Shown: positions 24,188-34,389 of the stretch, piece after piece
How positions within the stretch are numbered: position 1 is the first letter of the stretch
How the letters are laid out: every line of letters starts with the position of its first letter
Source: an uncultured Sulfitobacter sp.
GTDB lineage: Bacteria > Pseudomonadota > Alphaproteobacteria > Rhodobacterales > Rhodobacteraceae
DNA: 64,000 bases
Direction: 5' to 3'
Assembly: GCA_937928635.1 (NCBI GenBank)
Contig: CALFWM010000024.1
Location: 1-64,000 of the forward strand
The notes under the pieces: generated by a model
What the model was told of the DNA's origin: nothing
Database searches by the model: none
What the model saw: only the letters and a program-made list of their open reading frames with translations
Translations under genes and position numbers: made by a program

Positions 24188-27100
24188 TTATTCCGCCGGT
24201 TTCAGGGCCGCGGGGGCTGGGCCAAAATCTGTTTCGTCCCAGATGATTTCCTGCGTCTTGTTGCGCCGCGCATCGCGTTGCAAAGCCCAGTCGCGCGCGG
24301 CCTTGCTGGCCCGGCCCATGGACATGCGCGCCAGCAGGCGCGCAATCCAGCGCATGTAGGTCGTTGCCCAGACCCGGATTGCCAGCATGGAGGGTGTGAC
24401 CATCAGCGTCAGCACGGTTGCAATGCCAAGGCCAAACACCACCGCTGTTGCCAGTTGTTTCCACCACAGGGCGGTGGGGCTGTCGATCGTGTACCCACCT
24501 TCGGCAAAGTTCAGCGACAGGCCAAACATCATCGGGGCAAGGCCCGCCATGGTGGTGATGGTCGTCAGCAGAACCGGGCGAATGCGCGCCTGTGCGGTGC
24601 GAATGATCGCCTCAATCCGGGGCATGTATCGTTCATATTCCTGATAGGTGTCGATCAGGATGATATTGTTGTTCACCACAATCCCGGCAAGTGCCACAAT
24701 CCCCGTGCCGGTCATGATGATAGAGAATGTCTGATCCATCACCAGCATGCCAATCAGCACGCCGGTGGTGGACAAGACCACCGCCAGCAGCACCAGCATG
24801 GCGTTGTAGAATGAGTTGAACTGCGCCAGCAGGATAATGAACATCAGTCCCAAAGCCGCTGAAAACGCAGAAGAAAGGAACGCCTGGCTTTCCGCCTGAT
24901 CCTCCTGATCGCCGGTCCATTCGGTGCTGACCCCCAGATCAAACGGTTTCGTGTCGAGCCATTTGGTGATCTCTGCAATCCGCTCGTTTGCGTTGATCGG
25001 GATCATGCGCACGCTTGCGTCATTTGCCACGGCATCCCACAGATCGCGGGTTTCGCCCTCCGGTGTGCGGTCGATGATCTTGTAGCCCTTGCCGTCTGCA
25101 TCGTTGTATTCCGCGTCATTGGCCGCTGGTCGGGCAGAGCCCAGCGTGTGCAGCACCTCAACGCCGTCCACCCGTTCGGCCCGTACAATTTTCATCAGGC
25201 CGGGGGCAACATCCGCCTTAATGTCCAAATAGCGCTTTTGGCCCACGCGGCTGATTTCAGCGAGTTTTGGCACCGGTGTGCGGGTGATAAAGTTGCTGAG
25301 CGGGATCAGCCCATCGGGCGTGCGCACCTTAAGCGTATCAAGGGTGGACAGCACCCGGTCCTCTTCGGGCAGGCGCACGCGAATTTCGATTTCCTCGTCC
25401 GAGCTATCAACCCGCATGGTGTCCAGCAGCAGCCCGCGTGTGACCAGCTGCACCATGGCACCAACCGTCAGCACATCCGCGCCGTAGCGCCCGGCCTTTT
25501 CCACATCCACGTCAATCTGCCAGTCAATGCCGGGCAGGGGGCGGGTGTCTTCAATCAGGGTCAGGCCCGGTGTGCGTTCAAGCTCCGCGCGTGCGGTCTC
25601 TGTCGCAGTGATCAGGTCTGTCCAACTGTCCGATTTCAGCCGCAGGTGTACCGGCTTGCCAGACGCGGGCCCGCGCGCCTGCGCCAGGATTTCAATCCGA
25701 ATGCCCGGAATCGCAGAAAGTTGTTCGGTCAGTTCAGCGATAATGACGTCCCCGTCAAAGGCAACATCCTGCGTTTCGCGCGTCACCTCGTAGTTGATGA
25801 ACGGAATGGTAAAAAGCGGCTCAGACTTGTTGGGGCGGTCCTCCCACGGGATTGTCTCCAGCTGGATTTGGCCAATGTTGTCCTTGGGCGCAATGGCACC
25901 CCCTGTGTTGCTGTCCAGCCCCCCTTCACCGGCAAAGGCAAAGGCGGTTTGAACGCCGGGGTGGGCCAGCACGATCTCTTCGGCCTGTTGCAGCAGCTTG
26001 TCCTTTTCCGCCAGTGACATGTTGCCACGCGCCAGAACATAGACAATCGCCTGCTCAGGTTCGGACTCAACAAAGAACTCCACACCTTTGGAATTGTTTG
26101 AAAAATAGATCATCACTGTGCCTACAAAGGTGAACACGACACCGGCCATGACCAATGGCATCACAGGGTTGCCCGCGATAAACCCAATGACCCGGCCAAA
26201 GGCGTTGCGCTGGTAGCCGGCATGGATGCGGTCGGGTTCACGGCGGAACATGCGTGTTGCGATCCAGCGGCCAATCCGCCCCAAACGGGTCAGCAGGGCA
26301 AAGAGGCAGATCAGCAGAAGGATGAAACCAGAGAGTGCCAGCGCAATCAGCGCCGCCGCCAGCACGACAATGGCAAACACGGTTGCAAAAGTCTCGATCA
26401 CGGAGAACATATTGGCGCTGTCCATGTCCGCAAATTGCGCGCCCATCCACTGAAAGACGAGGCCCGCAGCACCCGGTTCAGCAGGGGCCATCAGCGTTAC
26501 AAATGGCGCGATCAGCAGGCCAACGCCCAAGAACAGCAAAATGTGCAGATAGATCGGCAGGCTTGCAACCCGGTTCATCTGCGCCGCCATCCAGTTTTCC
26601 AACCGGCCTGTCACGCCGCCCATCACCGGCAGGTAAATCAGCGCAACAATCAAAGAGGCAGACAAAACAAAGATCAGCGTGACCGGCAGCATTCCCATAA
26701 ATTGCCCCGGCACACCCGGCCAGAACAGCATTGGCAAGAACGCACACAGCGTTGTCGCGGTCGAGGAAATGATGGGCCAGAACATGCGTTTGGCCGAATC
26801 CACATAGGCCTGCATCGGGCTAACGCCCTCATTCTGGCGCGCGTCAGCATATTCAACGACCACAATTGCGCCATCCACCAGCATCCCCACCGCCAGAATC
26901 AGCCCGAACATGACCATGTTGGAAACGGACACGCCCATCAGCGCCAGAAAGGCAAAACACAGCAAGAATGACGTCGGGATTGCAAAGCCCACCAACAGGG
27001 CGGCCCTGATCCCAAGGGCGGCGAGCACCACGATCATCACCAATGCCACGGCGGTAAAGACAGAGCCGAGCAGTTGCTGCACCATGGAATTCACAATGCG

Positions 27101-28078
27101 GCTTTGATCGTTGGAGGTGCCCACGGTAACGGCGGCTTGCAACCCCTCGGGCCATTCCGCCGACTTCTCTGCCACGATTTCATTTACCAACGCGGCCGTA
27201 TCAATCAGGTTAAAGCCCCGGCGTTTCACGACCTGTAGCGCTAGCGTTTTTTCTCCATTAAAACGGGCGGTTCCAAGGCGATCTTCAAACGTTAGATTAA
27301 TCTCTGCCAGATCGCCCAGCGTCACAACACGGTCACCATTTGTCTTGACCGGCAGCGCATAAACGTCGCGCGCCTCGTCAAAGGAGGATGGGATTTTGAT
27401 CGCAAAGGTGCCCTGCGCCGTCTCCACTTCCCCCGCTGCAATCAGCTGGTTGTTGTTTTGCACAACGGTGATCAGCTCCCCGGCGGTGACGTTGTAGGCC
27501 TCCAGCCGCAACGGGTCGATCAAAACCTCAAGCATCTCGTCGCGGTCCCCGGCCAACCCGGCTTCCAGCACGGCATCCAGACTTTCCAGATCATCCTGCA
27601 GGTCGCGCGCCACCCGGGCCATGGTGCGTTCAGGCACGGGACCGGTTAGGTTTACGATGATGATCGGAAATTCGGAAAAGTTGATTTCTCTGATGGTGTA
27701 TTTTTCAAATCCTGTTGGAAACAGGGATTCGGCGGTGGACATCGCATCGCGCACATCCGCCATCACTTGGGTCTTGTCCCAGCCAAACTCAAATTCTAGC
27801 GCCACCCCAGCATAGTTTTCAGCCGCTGTGCCGGTCATTTCCTTCAGCCCGTCAAGGTCCGCAAGCTCGGTTTCCATGGCCTTGACCAGCAGCGTCTCAG
27901 AATCCGCCGCCGAAATGCCAGGAAAGGGCACAGAAACAAAAAGAGCCGGGATCTCAATGTCCGGCTCTCCTTCTTTGGGCAGGGTGGTGTAGGCATATCC
28001 GCCCACCACAAGGCTCAGCAGGATAAAGGCAATAACCATCCGCGCACGGGTCGCAGCCCAATCGACAATCCCGCTCAT
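24188..28078 (-). CDS. RND efflux pump permease
   Basis: A 1296-residue inner-membrane proton-driven efflux permease of the AcrB superfamily. It has the first helix at about residues 13-30, a porter domain, the helix 4 motif GMLVDGAIVVVEYADA (one Asp where AcrB has two), and the C-terminal GTGIVALAGIVVNNNIILIDTY. It is about 250 residues longer than AcrB, mostly because of an extra hydrophobic stretch between helices 6 and 7 (roughly residues 500-640). The ATG at 28078 overlaps the adaptor stop (ATGA). Substrate unknown. Confidence 0.9.
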   Translation of the reverse strand: MSGIVDWAATRARMVIAFILLSLVVGGYAYTTLPKEGEPDIEIPALFVSVPFPGISAADSETLLVKAMETELADLDGLKEMTGTAAENYAGVALEFEFGWDKTQVMADVRDAMSTAESLFPTGFEKYTIREINFSEFPIIIVNLTGPVPERTMARVARDLQDDLESLDAVLEAGLAGDRDEMLEVLIDPLRLEAYNVTAGELITVVQNNNQLIAAGEVETAQGTFAIKIPSSFDEARDVYALPVKTNGDRVVTLGDLAEINLTFEDRLGTARFNGEKTLALQVVKRRGFNLIDTAALVNEIVAEKSAEWPEGLQAAVTVGTSNDQSRIVNSMVQQLLGSVFTAVALVMIVVLAALGIRAALLVGFAIPTSFLLCFAFLALMGVSVSNMVMFGLILAVGMLVDGAIVVVEYADARQNEGVSPMQAYVDSAKRMFWPIISSTATTLCAFLPMLFWPGVPGQFMGMLPVTLIFVLSASLIVALIYLPVMGGVTGRLENWMAAQMNRVASLPIYLHILLFLGVGLLIAPFVTLMAPAEPGAAGLVFQWMGAQFADMDSANMFSVIETFATVFAIVVLAAALIALALSGFILLLICLFALLTRLGRIGRWIATRMFRREPDRIHAGYQRNAFGRVIGFIAGNPVMPLVMAGVVFTFVGTVMIYFSNNSKGVEFFVESEPEQAIVYVLARGNMSLAEKDKLLQQAEEIVLAHPGVQTAFAFAGEGGLDSNTGGAIAPKDNIGQIQLETIPWEDRPNKSEPLFTIPFINYEVTRETQDVAFDGDVIIAELTEQLSAIPGIRIEILAQARGPASGKPVHLRLKSDSWTDLITATETARAELERTPGLTLIEDTRPLPGIDWQIDVDVEKAGRYGADVLTVGAMVQLVTRGLLLDTMRVDSSDEEIEIRVRLPEEDRVLSTLDTLKVRTPDGLIPLSNFITRTPVPKLAEISRVGQKRYLDIKADVAPGLMKIVRAERVDGVEVLHTLGSARPAANDAEYNDADGKGYKIIDRTPEGETRDLWDAVANDASVRMIPINANERIAEITKWLDTKPFDLGVSTEWTGDQEDQAESQAFLSSAFSAALGLMFIILLAQFNSFYNAMLVLLAVVLSTTGVLIGMLVMDQTFSIIMTGTGIVALAGIVVNNNIILIDTYQEYERYMPRIEAIIRTAQARIRPVLLTTITTMAGLAPMMFGLSLNFAEGGYTIDSPTALWWKQLATAVVFGLGIATVLTLMVTPSMLAIRVWATTYMRWIARLLARMSMGRASKAARDWALQRDARRNKTQEIIWDETDFGPAPAALKPAE

Positions 28079-29340
28079 TGGCTGACCTCCGCCCATGTCG
28101 GCGCGACGGTCACGCCCGCTGTAACGTATTCATGGCCCACGATTATCACGTCTGCGACCTCGGGCAGGCCCGTCACCCATATGCCATCCACCGTGTCGCG
28201 CATCACATCCACGGGGGAAAAGGTGACCATGTGGTTTTCATCCACCATGCGCACGCCCAAAGTGCCCTCGTTGTCCAGCGTCAGCGAGGATTGGGGGATC
28301 AGATGTGCATTGACCCCGGCAGAGGCGATGGCGATTTCAGCCGTCTGCCCATCGCGGATGCTCAGATCACTGTTGTCCACTTCGATTTCCACCCGAAAGG
28401 TCCGTGTCGCCGGGTCCGCAGAGCGGGACAGAAAGGTCACCTTGCCGATAACTTCGGTCCCGCCCGCCGCCAGCCGTGCACCAGCGGTGGCGCCAAGCGT
28501 GACGCGGTTGACTTCGGTTTCGGGCACAAAACCCACCAGTTTGATCGGGTCAAGCTGGATGATCGTGGCACAAAGCGCACCGGGTTGCAGCAGACTGCCC
28601 AGCTCGGCGGTGTCGCTTTCCAGCAGGCCAGAGAACGGGGCGGTGATGGTCAAACGCTCCATTTCTTTTTCTGCCGCGGCCAGCATGGCATTTGCCGATT
28701 GAATGCCAGAGCGGGATGCGCTCAGCCCCGCTGTGGCGGATGTCACACCGGCACGGGCGGCGGCAACGGAAGCCTCCGTGTTGGCAAGGCGGGTTTGGGA
28801 GGCAAAACCATCCTCGCTCAGCCTTGAGGCCGCGTTTTGGTTGATCATCGCCTCTTCGAGCCGCGCCCGGGCCTCTTGCACCCGCGCTTCGGCTTCCGGT
28901 ACGCGGGCCTGCGCCTCACTCAGCCGGGCGCGCCATTCCTGAACCGAATTTTCACGCGTGCCGGGATCAAGCACACAGAGTGCTTCACCTTCAGAAATCT
29001 GTGCACCCTTGCGCAGCGGGGAAGAGGCCACAATGGCAGAGGTCTCCGCCCGCACATCCACCTGCCGCGCGGCAGAGGTTTGCCCGCGCAGGATCACGGC
29101 GCTGTCGACCTGTTGTGCCTTGATCTGACGCACGACCACTTTTACAAGCGCTTTTGCGTCGGGCGCGCTTTCTTCCGAACTGCCTGTCGTGACAGGGGTT
29201 TCACCATCTGTCGCCTCAACCATCGCCGCCTCGGCCGGGGCAGCCATCCCCAGCAGGGCCAACAATTGCGGACGCGCCAAAATCGACATTGCCAGGACGA
29301 CACTGACCGCAAGTGCCGCAAGAAGAGAGAAAAATCGCAT
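28075..29340 (-). CDS. RND efflux periplasmic adaptor
   Basis: A 421-residue membrane-fusion (HlyD/AcrA-type) subunit that couples the permease to an outer-membrane channel. An N-terminal membrane helix (MRFFSLLAALAVSVVLAMSIL) is followed by a lipoyl half (VILRGQTSAARQVDVRAETSAIV), a long coiled-coil hairpin (EAQARVPEAEARVQEARARL region), the second lipoyl half (ITAPFSGLLESDTAELGSLLQPG) and beta-barrel domains. The ATG at 29340 is chosen because it leaves the anchor at the N-terminus. No outer-membrane gene is nearby. Confidence 0.9.
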   Translation of the reverse strand: MRFFSLLAALAVSVVLAMSILARPQLLALLGMAAPAEAAMVEATDGETPVTTGSSEESAPDAKALVKVVVRQIKAQQVDSAVILRGQTSAARQVDVRAETSAIVASSPLRKGAQISEGEALCVLDPGTRENSVQEWRARLSEAQARVPEAEARVQEARARLEEAMINQNAASRLSEDGFASQTRLANTEASVAAARAGVTSATAGLSASRSGIQSANAMLAAAEKEMERLTITAPFSGLLESDTAELGSLLQPGALCATIIQLDPIKLVGFVPETEVNRVTLGATAGARLAAGGTEVIGKVTFLSRSADPATRTFRVEIEVDNSDLSIRDGQTAEIAIASAGVNAHLIPQSSLTLDNEGTLGVRMVDENHMVTFSPVDVMRDTVDGIWVTGLPEVADVIIVGHEYVTAGVTVAPTWAEVSQ

Positions 29341-29407
29341 CAGTATACCCCGGCTGGACGGCGCCCGACTGTGGCAGGGCGTCAGATACGAAGTATATAG
29401 GACGCTC

Positions 29408-29426
29408 AAACTGAACTGACCAGTTT
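29408..29426. promoter_or_regulatory. Operator-like inverted repeat upstream of RND genes
   Basis: AAACTG (29408-29413) and CAGTTT (29421-29426) flank the centre, and the inner AACTGACCAGTT is nearly palindromic. A TATACT-like -10 for the minus strand lies nearby at about 29393-29398. The pattern resembles TetR-family operators of efflux pumps. No regulator gene is adjacent, so this is inference. Confidence 0.4.
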
Positions 29427-29566
29427 AGAAGCGAAAATTTTTCGCCCCAGGGCAAAGATTGGCGCAAGGGGCAGGGTGGCAGGTTGTATCAACAGGTCTT
29501 GGCTTGGCCACATCCGCGCGGTATGAGGGGCAAAATTGATGCCCCCAAAGGCCAGGAGCAGCCCCG

Positions 29567-30268
29567 ATGAGCGACACCGACAGTTTTATCGAAGAGGTCA
29601 CCGAAGAGGTCCGCCGCGACCGTCTTTATGGCCTGCTGCGCCGCTATGGCTGGATCGCCATTCTGGCGATTTTGCTGATCGTGGGGGGCACGTCTTATTC
29701 TGAGTACCGCAAGGCGCAGACACGCGCGCAGGCAGAGGACCTTGGCGATGCGATGTTTGCCGCCCTTAGCCTGAACCAGACATCAGAGCGCACCGCCGCT
29801 TTGGAGGCAATCGAGGCTGAGAACGCGGGGGCCACCGCGGTGCTGCGCCTGATGACCGCCGCCGAGCAGGCTCAGGGCGATGACAAGGCAAAAGCCATCG
29901 AAACGCTGAATGCCGTTGCGCTTAATGGTGATGTGCCAGAGGTTTATCGCCAGATCGCCCAGTTCAAATCCCTTGCCCTGCAAGCGGGCACCACGCCCGC
30001 CGCAGAACGCCGTCAGGCCTTTGAATCCATGGCCAATCCCGGCAGCCCAATGCGGCTGCTGGCAACCGAACAATTGGCCCTGATCGACATCACAGAAGGC
30101 AATACAGACGCCGCGATTGAGCGCTATCAGACGATCCTGTCTGACGCCGAAGTCACCTCAGGCTTGCAACAACGCGCGCTACAGGTGATTGTGGCCCTGG
30201 GTGGGGAGCCGACGCTGGGCGAAAACGCGCTGTCCAATCTGGGTGGAAACACCCATGGCAACAACTAG
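29567..30268 (+). CDS. YfgM-like tetratricopeptide protein
   Basis: A 233-residue protein with one membrane helix (YGWIAILAILLIVGGTSYSEY, about residues 26-46) after a short cytoplasmic, acidic N-terminus. A periplasmic TPR-like domain follows (QFKSLALQAGTTPAAERRQAFESMA, ITEGNTDAAIERYQTIL). YfgM is an ancillary SecYEG/chaperone-network partner in Escherichia coli. The order yfgM-bamB-der is the same as in many proteobacteria, which supports the call. Confidence 0.82.
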   Translation: MSDTDSFIEEVTEEVRRDRLYGLLRRYGWIAILAILLIVGGTSYSEYRKAQTRAQAEDLGDAMFAALSLNQTSERTAALEAIEAENAGATAVLRLMTAAEQAQGDDKAKAIETLNAVALNGDVPEVYRQIAQFKSLALQAGTTPAAERRQAFESMANPGSPMRLLATEQLALIDITEGNTDAAIERYQTILSDAEVTSGLQQRALQVIVALGGEPTLGENALSNLGGNTHGNN

Positions 30269-30347
30269 AAGTCCTCAGGGGTTGGGGGCGCGGATCTAAC
30301 AAGTGCCTGCAAAAAGGCATAAGGTGGAACAGAAGAGTGAGCAGGCC

Positions 30348-31700
30348 ATGATCAACCATTTGCGTTTTGGGCCAAGGGGGCTGACGGCCACAATGCTTGG
30401 CTGTGTGCTGCTGCTGTCCGCCTGCGCTGAAAAAGAGTTTTTCCTGCCGGGTGAGCGCGAAGACGTCAGATCGGTTTTGCAAAACCCTGACCTTGCAGAT
30501 CCTCAGCTTGATGGCCCTCGGGTGAACACCAGCCAAGGCATCGCACTGGGCAGGGCCGTCACAAACGCCAGTTGGACCCACACGATCGGCACCCCAAAAT
30601 ACCGCACCAGCCACCCCGCGCTGCGCAGCGCGCCGCAATTGGCCTGGAGCGCAAAGATTGGCGATGGCGACAGCCGCAAGCTGCGCATCACTGCTGACCC
30701 GGTGGTGGCCAATGGCCGTGTCTTTACGCTTGATTCAGGGGCACTGGTGGCGGCGACGTCAACCTCCGGTGCCACGCTGTGGTCGCGTGACCTGACGCCC
30801 CCCAATGACAAGCAGGGCCAGGGCTCTGGCGGGGGTATCGCGGTTGACGGTGACACGCTTTATGTCTCGATTGGTTTTGGGGTTCTTGCGGCACTGGATG
30901 CCAGCACAGGGGCCCTGCGCTGGACCCAACAGCTTGAATCCTCCGGCACGGGCACCCCGACGGTGTTTGATGACCTGATCTATTTCACAGCCGGTGATGA
31001 CACGGGCTGGGCGCTGCGCAAGTCTGATGGCCGGATCGAATGGCAGATCGGGGCAAGCACCAGCTTTAGCAATGTGCTGGGCGCACCCGCACCTGCGCTG
31101 ACGTCCAAATTTGCGATCTTTGCCTTTGGATCCGGGGAGGTGCAGGGTGTGTTCCGCAAGGGTGGTCTGGGCCGTTGGAACACCGCCGTTGTGGGGCGGC
31201 GTCCGGGACGTGCGGGATCATTGATTTCGGATGTCACCAGCGCACCTGTGGTGTCCGGGAATCGCGTGTTTGTCGGCAACAGCTCTGGCCGTCTGGTGGC
31301 TTTGGACGTGGAATCTGGCAAACGCCTGTGGACTGCGCGCGACGGAGCCATGGGCCCGGTCTGGCCCGTGGGGGGCAGCATTTTTGCAATCACGGACATC
31401 AATGAACTGGTGCGTCTAAACGCGGCTGATGGAAGCCGCATCTGGGGCGTGCCGTTGCCAAACTTTACCAAAACCAGACCAAGACGGCAGTCTGCTGTCT
31501 TTTCCCATCACGGGCCTGTGATTGCGGGCGGTCGGGTGATTGTGGCCTCTGACGACGGGGTTTTGCGCAGCTACAACCCGGAGGACGGCACCCTGACGGG
31601 CCGCACTGAAATCCCCGGTGGGGCGACAACAGCACCCGTTGTGGCGGGCGGCACGCTTTATGTTGTGTCTTCCAAAGGTCAGTTGCACGCTTTTCGCTGA
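30348..31700 (+). CDS. bamB: Outer-membrane assembly lipoprotein BamB
   Basis: A 450-residue PQQ-type beta-propeller lipoprotein that helps BamA insert outer-membrane proteins. The signal peptide ends in the lipobox LLLSACAEKE. Propeller blades repeat motifs such as VVANGRVFTLDSGALVAATSTSG, DGDTLYVSIGFGVLAALDASTG and SGNRVFVGNSSGRLVALDVESG. The ATG at 30348 gives a clean lipoprotein signal; a GTG at 30303 would lengthen the N-terminus. It is followed by der. Confidence 0.88.
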   Translation: MINHLRFGPRGLTATMLGCVLLLSACAEKEFFLPGEREDVRSVLQNPDLADPQLDGPRVNTSQGIALGRAVTNASWTHTIGTPKYRTSHPALRSAPQLAWSAKIGDGDSRKLRITADPVVANGRVFTLDSGALVAATSTSGATLWSRDLTPPNDKQGQGSGGGIAVDGDTLYVSIGFGVLAALDASTGALRWTQQLESSGTGTPTVFDDLIYFTAGDDTGWALRKSDGRIEWQIGASTSFSNVLGAPAPALTSKFAIFAFGSGEVQGVFRKGGLGRWNTAVVGRRPGRAGSLISDVTSAPVVSGNRVFVGNSSGRLVALDVESGKRLWTARDGAMGPVWPVGGSIFAITDINELVRLNAADGSRIWGVPLPNFTKTRPRRQSAVFSHHGPVIAGGRVIVASDDGVLRSYNPEDGTLTGRTEIPGGATTAPVVAGGTLYVVSSKGQLHAFR

Positions 31701-31811
31701 GTGTGCCGGTGTCTGAGCCAGCGGAATAGCGGCGCACCGGGTGATTCAAGTGTTTCGCCCCGCACGATAATGGGCTAAAGCGCCTTTCTGCGTTGATCGG
31801 AGCCAGTATCC

Positions 31812-33275
31812 ATGTCTTTCACCCTTGCCATCGTGGGCCGCCCGAATGTGGGCAAGTCCACGCTGTTCAACCGCCTTGTGGGCAAACGTCTGGCGCTGGT
31901 CGATGACCAGCCGGGGGTCACGCGCGACCTGCGCGAAGGGGCCGCACGGCTCGCGGACCTGCGCTTTACGGTGGTTGACACTGCTGGTCTGGAAGAAGTG
32001 ACTGATGATAGCCTTCAGGGGCGTATGCGCCGCCTGACCGAACGTGCGGTTGATATGGCTGACATCTGCCTGTTTATGGTGGATGCGCGCGTGGGTATCA
32101 CGCCCTCTGATCTGGTGTTTGCCGACATCCTGCGCAAACGCTCTGCCCATGTCATTCTGGCTGCCAACAAGGCCGAGGGCAAAGCGGCGGATGCAGGCGT
32201 GCTGGAAGCCTATTCACTGGGTCTGGGCGAACCGATCCGCATGTCCGCAGAGCACGGCGAGGGGTTGAATGACCTTTACACCGTGTTGATGCCGCTGGCC
32301 GATACCTATGCGCAAAAGGCGCAGGAGGACGCGCCGGAAACGGACGTGGATCTGTCTGTGGAGGAGGCGGCGGCCTCTGACCAAGTGCCGGTTCCCACGG
32401 ATGCAAAACCCTTGCAGGTGGCGGTTGTCGGACGCCCGAATGCGGGAAAATCCACGCTGATCAACCAGATACTGGGCGAAGATCGCCTGCTGACCGGACC
32501 AGAGGCCGGGATCACCCGCGATGCGATTTCCCTGCGCACCACCTGGAACGAAGTGCCGATGCGGATCTTTGACACGGCAGGCATGCGCAAAAAAGCCAAG
32601 GTGCAGGAAAAGCTGGAAAAACTCAGCGTCAGTGACGGGCTGCGTGCGGTGAAATTCGCCGAAGTTGTAGTGGTTTTGCTGGATGCGGAAATCCCGTTTG
32701 AACAACAGGATCTGCGCATTGCCGACCTTGCCGAGCGCGAGGGGCGTGCGGTGATCATAGCCGTGAACAAATGGGACGTGGAGGAAGACCGCCAGGCCAA
32801 GCTCAAATCCCTCAAAGAGAGTTTTGAGCGTTTGTTGCCGCAATTGCGGGGCGCGCCGCTGATCACGGTGTCTGCGAAAACCGGGCGGGGACTGGACCGC
32901 CTGCACGAAGCGATCATGCGGGCCTATGATGTCTGGAACCGGCGTGTCAGCACCGCGCAGTTGAACCGCTGGCTGACCGGCATGCTGGAGCAGCACCCGC
33001 CGCCCGCCCCCCAAGGCAAACGCATCAAACTGCGTTATATGACACAGGCCAAAACGCGCCCGCCCGGTTTTGTGGTTATGTGCAGCCATCCAGATAAGGT
33101 GCCCGACAGCTATTCCCGCTATCTTGTCAATGGCTTGCGGCTGGACTTTGACATGCCGGGCACGCCGATCCGGTTGTGGATGCGGGGGCAAAACGATGCC
33201 AACCCCTATAAGGGGCGTAAAAAACCGGGCCCCTCAAAGCTGCGCAAACATACCGGGGGGCGGCGCAAGGAGTGA
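31812..33275 (+). CDS. der: Ribosome assembly GTPase Der
   Basis: A 487-residue double GTPase needed for 50S ribosomal subunit assembly. It has two G domains, with Walker A motifs GRPNVGKST (about residue 9) and GRPNAGKST (about residue 210), DTAGL and DTAGM G3 motifs, and NKAE / NKWD G4 motifs. A C-terminal KH-like domain follows ([23 protein letters not shown]). The tail is basic ([21 protein letters not shown]). The length matches the family. Confidence 0.96.
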   Translation: MSFTLAIVGRPNVGKSTLFNRLVGKRLALVDDQPGVTRDLREGAARLADLRFTVVDTAGLEEVTDDSLQGRMRRLTERAVDMADICLFMVDARVGITPSDLVFADILRKRSAHVILAANKAEGKAADAGVLEAYSLGLGEPIRMSAEHGEGLNDLYTVLMPLADTYAQKAQEDAPETDVDLSVEEAAASDQVPVPTDAKPLQVAVVGRPNAGKSTLINQILGEDRLLTGPEAGITRDAISLRTTWNEVPMRIFDTAGMRKKAKVQEKLEKLSVSDGLRAVKFAEVVVVLLDAEIPFEQQDLRIADLAEREGRAVIIAVNKWDVEEDRQAKLKSLKESFERLLPQLRGAPLITVSAKTGRGLDRLHEAIMRAYDVWNRRVSTAQLNRWLTGMLEQHPPPAPQGKRIKLRYMTQAKTRPPGFVVMCSHPDKVPDSYSRYLVNGLRLDFDMPGTPIRLWMRGQNDANPYKGRKKPGPSKLRKHTGGRRKE

Positions 33276-33335
33276 GGCGGGCGACGGAATTTTTGAAAAA
33301 TCCGGGCCGTTCTTTTTAAAGAAAACGGGGCGCAT

Positions 33336-34055
33336 CTAGCCCGGACGGAGCGCCAGGAGTGTCGGCAGTGCAACCAACCCGGCCCCCGCGAGCGCGACAT
33401 AGGTTACAATCTGCGCCTCACCCTGCCAGTTTGCCACCGCCACCGCACTGAGGGCCCAGATCACAGCCAAGCCATAGGTCGGCGCGCGCCCAAGGACGGC
33501 TTGCACAAAGGTCCCCAGCCCCGCCGCGACCGCCACAAAGACCAGCGCCGCCGTGGTTTGATCCAGATACCCGTAGCCTGCCGCCAGCAATCCCAGTGAC
33601 ACGCAGGATGCGCCCGAAAGCCATCCCGCATAAAGACCCACGGGGTAGGCGGCCCAGACGCGATCCCGGGCAGGCGACATGAACAAGGCCGCCAGGGCGC
33701 TGAGCAACATGGCCCAGATCAGCACGCTCGCACAAACAGGGCTGAGCACAGCAACCGACAGCCAGCCCGTGCCCAAAGCCAGTGAGACGCAGAGCGGCAG
33801 GCGCATGTCATGCCAGGCACCATCACGCATGGCTTTGATCAACCCCCATCCCGCGCCCAGAATAAGCCAAAAGTAGATCAGCCCCCAGATCGCAAACGCA
33901 TATCCGGCAGGCTGCACAGGCGGGTTGTCCTGTGGCACCGGGAATTGACTGGGGTCAAAGCCTGCAAAGCTGTCCACGAAAAAGGGTGAGGCGGCAAAGC
34001 TGAGGGTGAGGGCAAAGCAGAGCAGCGCTGTGAAGGGGCGAAGGGGGCCTTGCAT
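33336..34055 (-). CDS. Tryptophan-rich TspO/MBR-like membrane protein
   Basis: A 239-residue polytopic membrane protein with about seven hydrophobic segments. PAGYAFAIWGLIYFWLILGAGW resembles the helix of TspO/MBR-related proteins. The start at 34055 (MQGPLRPFTALLC) places the first helix at the N-terminus. Ligand and role are not known. It is tail-to-tail with der. Confidence 0.6.
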   Translation of the reverse strand: MQGPLRPFTALLCFALTLSFAASPFFVDSFAGFDPSQFPVPQDNPPVQPAGYAFAIWGLIYFWLILGAGWGLIKAMRDGAWHDMRLPLCVSLALGTGWLSVAVLSPVCASVLIWAMLLSALAALFMSPARDRVWAAYPVGLYAGWLSGASCVSLGLLAAGYGYLDQTTAALVFVAVAAGLGTFVQAVLGRAPTYGLAVIWALSAVAVANWQGEAQIVTYVALAGAGLVALPTLLALRPG

Positions 34056-34389
34056 GTCGGTCTTTCCGATGTTGGCGTTGGCAATGAAGAGTAGCCTACG
34101 GGCAGGTAAGGTCAATTCGATAGCGGTCAGCGGTCGGGTTTTCGCACCCCTGCGGACGCGCAGATGCGCTACGAGCATCTTTGGTGGGGGCCGCAAAGGT
34201 GAGCCCCTCGCGGCCATCGGCGCGACAGGGGAGAGGTCAGACCCTTTTTGCTGAGAGGTGCTTGAGGGATCAATCTGATCCTCAAGTCACCCCTGCGAGG
34301 GTGGGGGCGATTCCGCCCGGCCTTAAGGACAAGCCAATCAAAGATTGGTCGCTGGCGCGATCCCTGACCCCGCGCAGAATCACCGCTTT
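34056..34389. other. Intergenic region with hairpin
   Basis: These 334 bases separate serS from the TspO-like gene on the same strand. An 11-bp stem with one bulge (CTTGAGGGATCA, 34261-34272; TGATCCTCAAG, 34276-34286) is the only strong structure. It lacks a clear T-run on the minus strand. No gene is supported. Confidence 0.4.
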
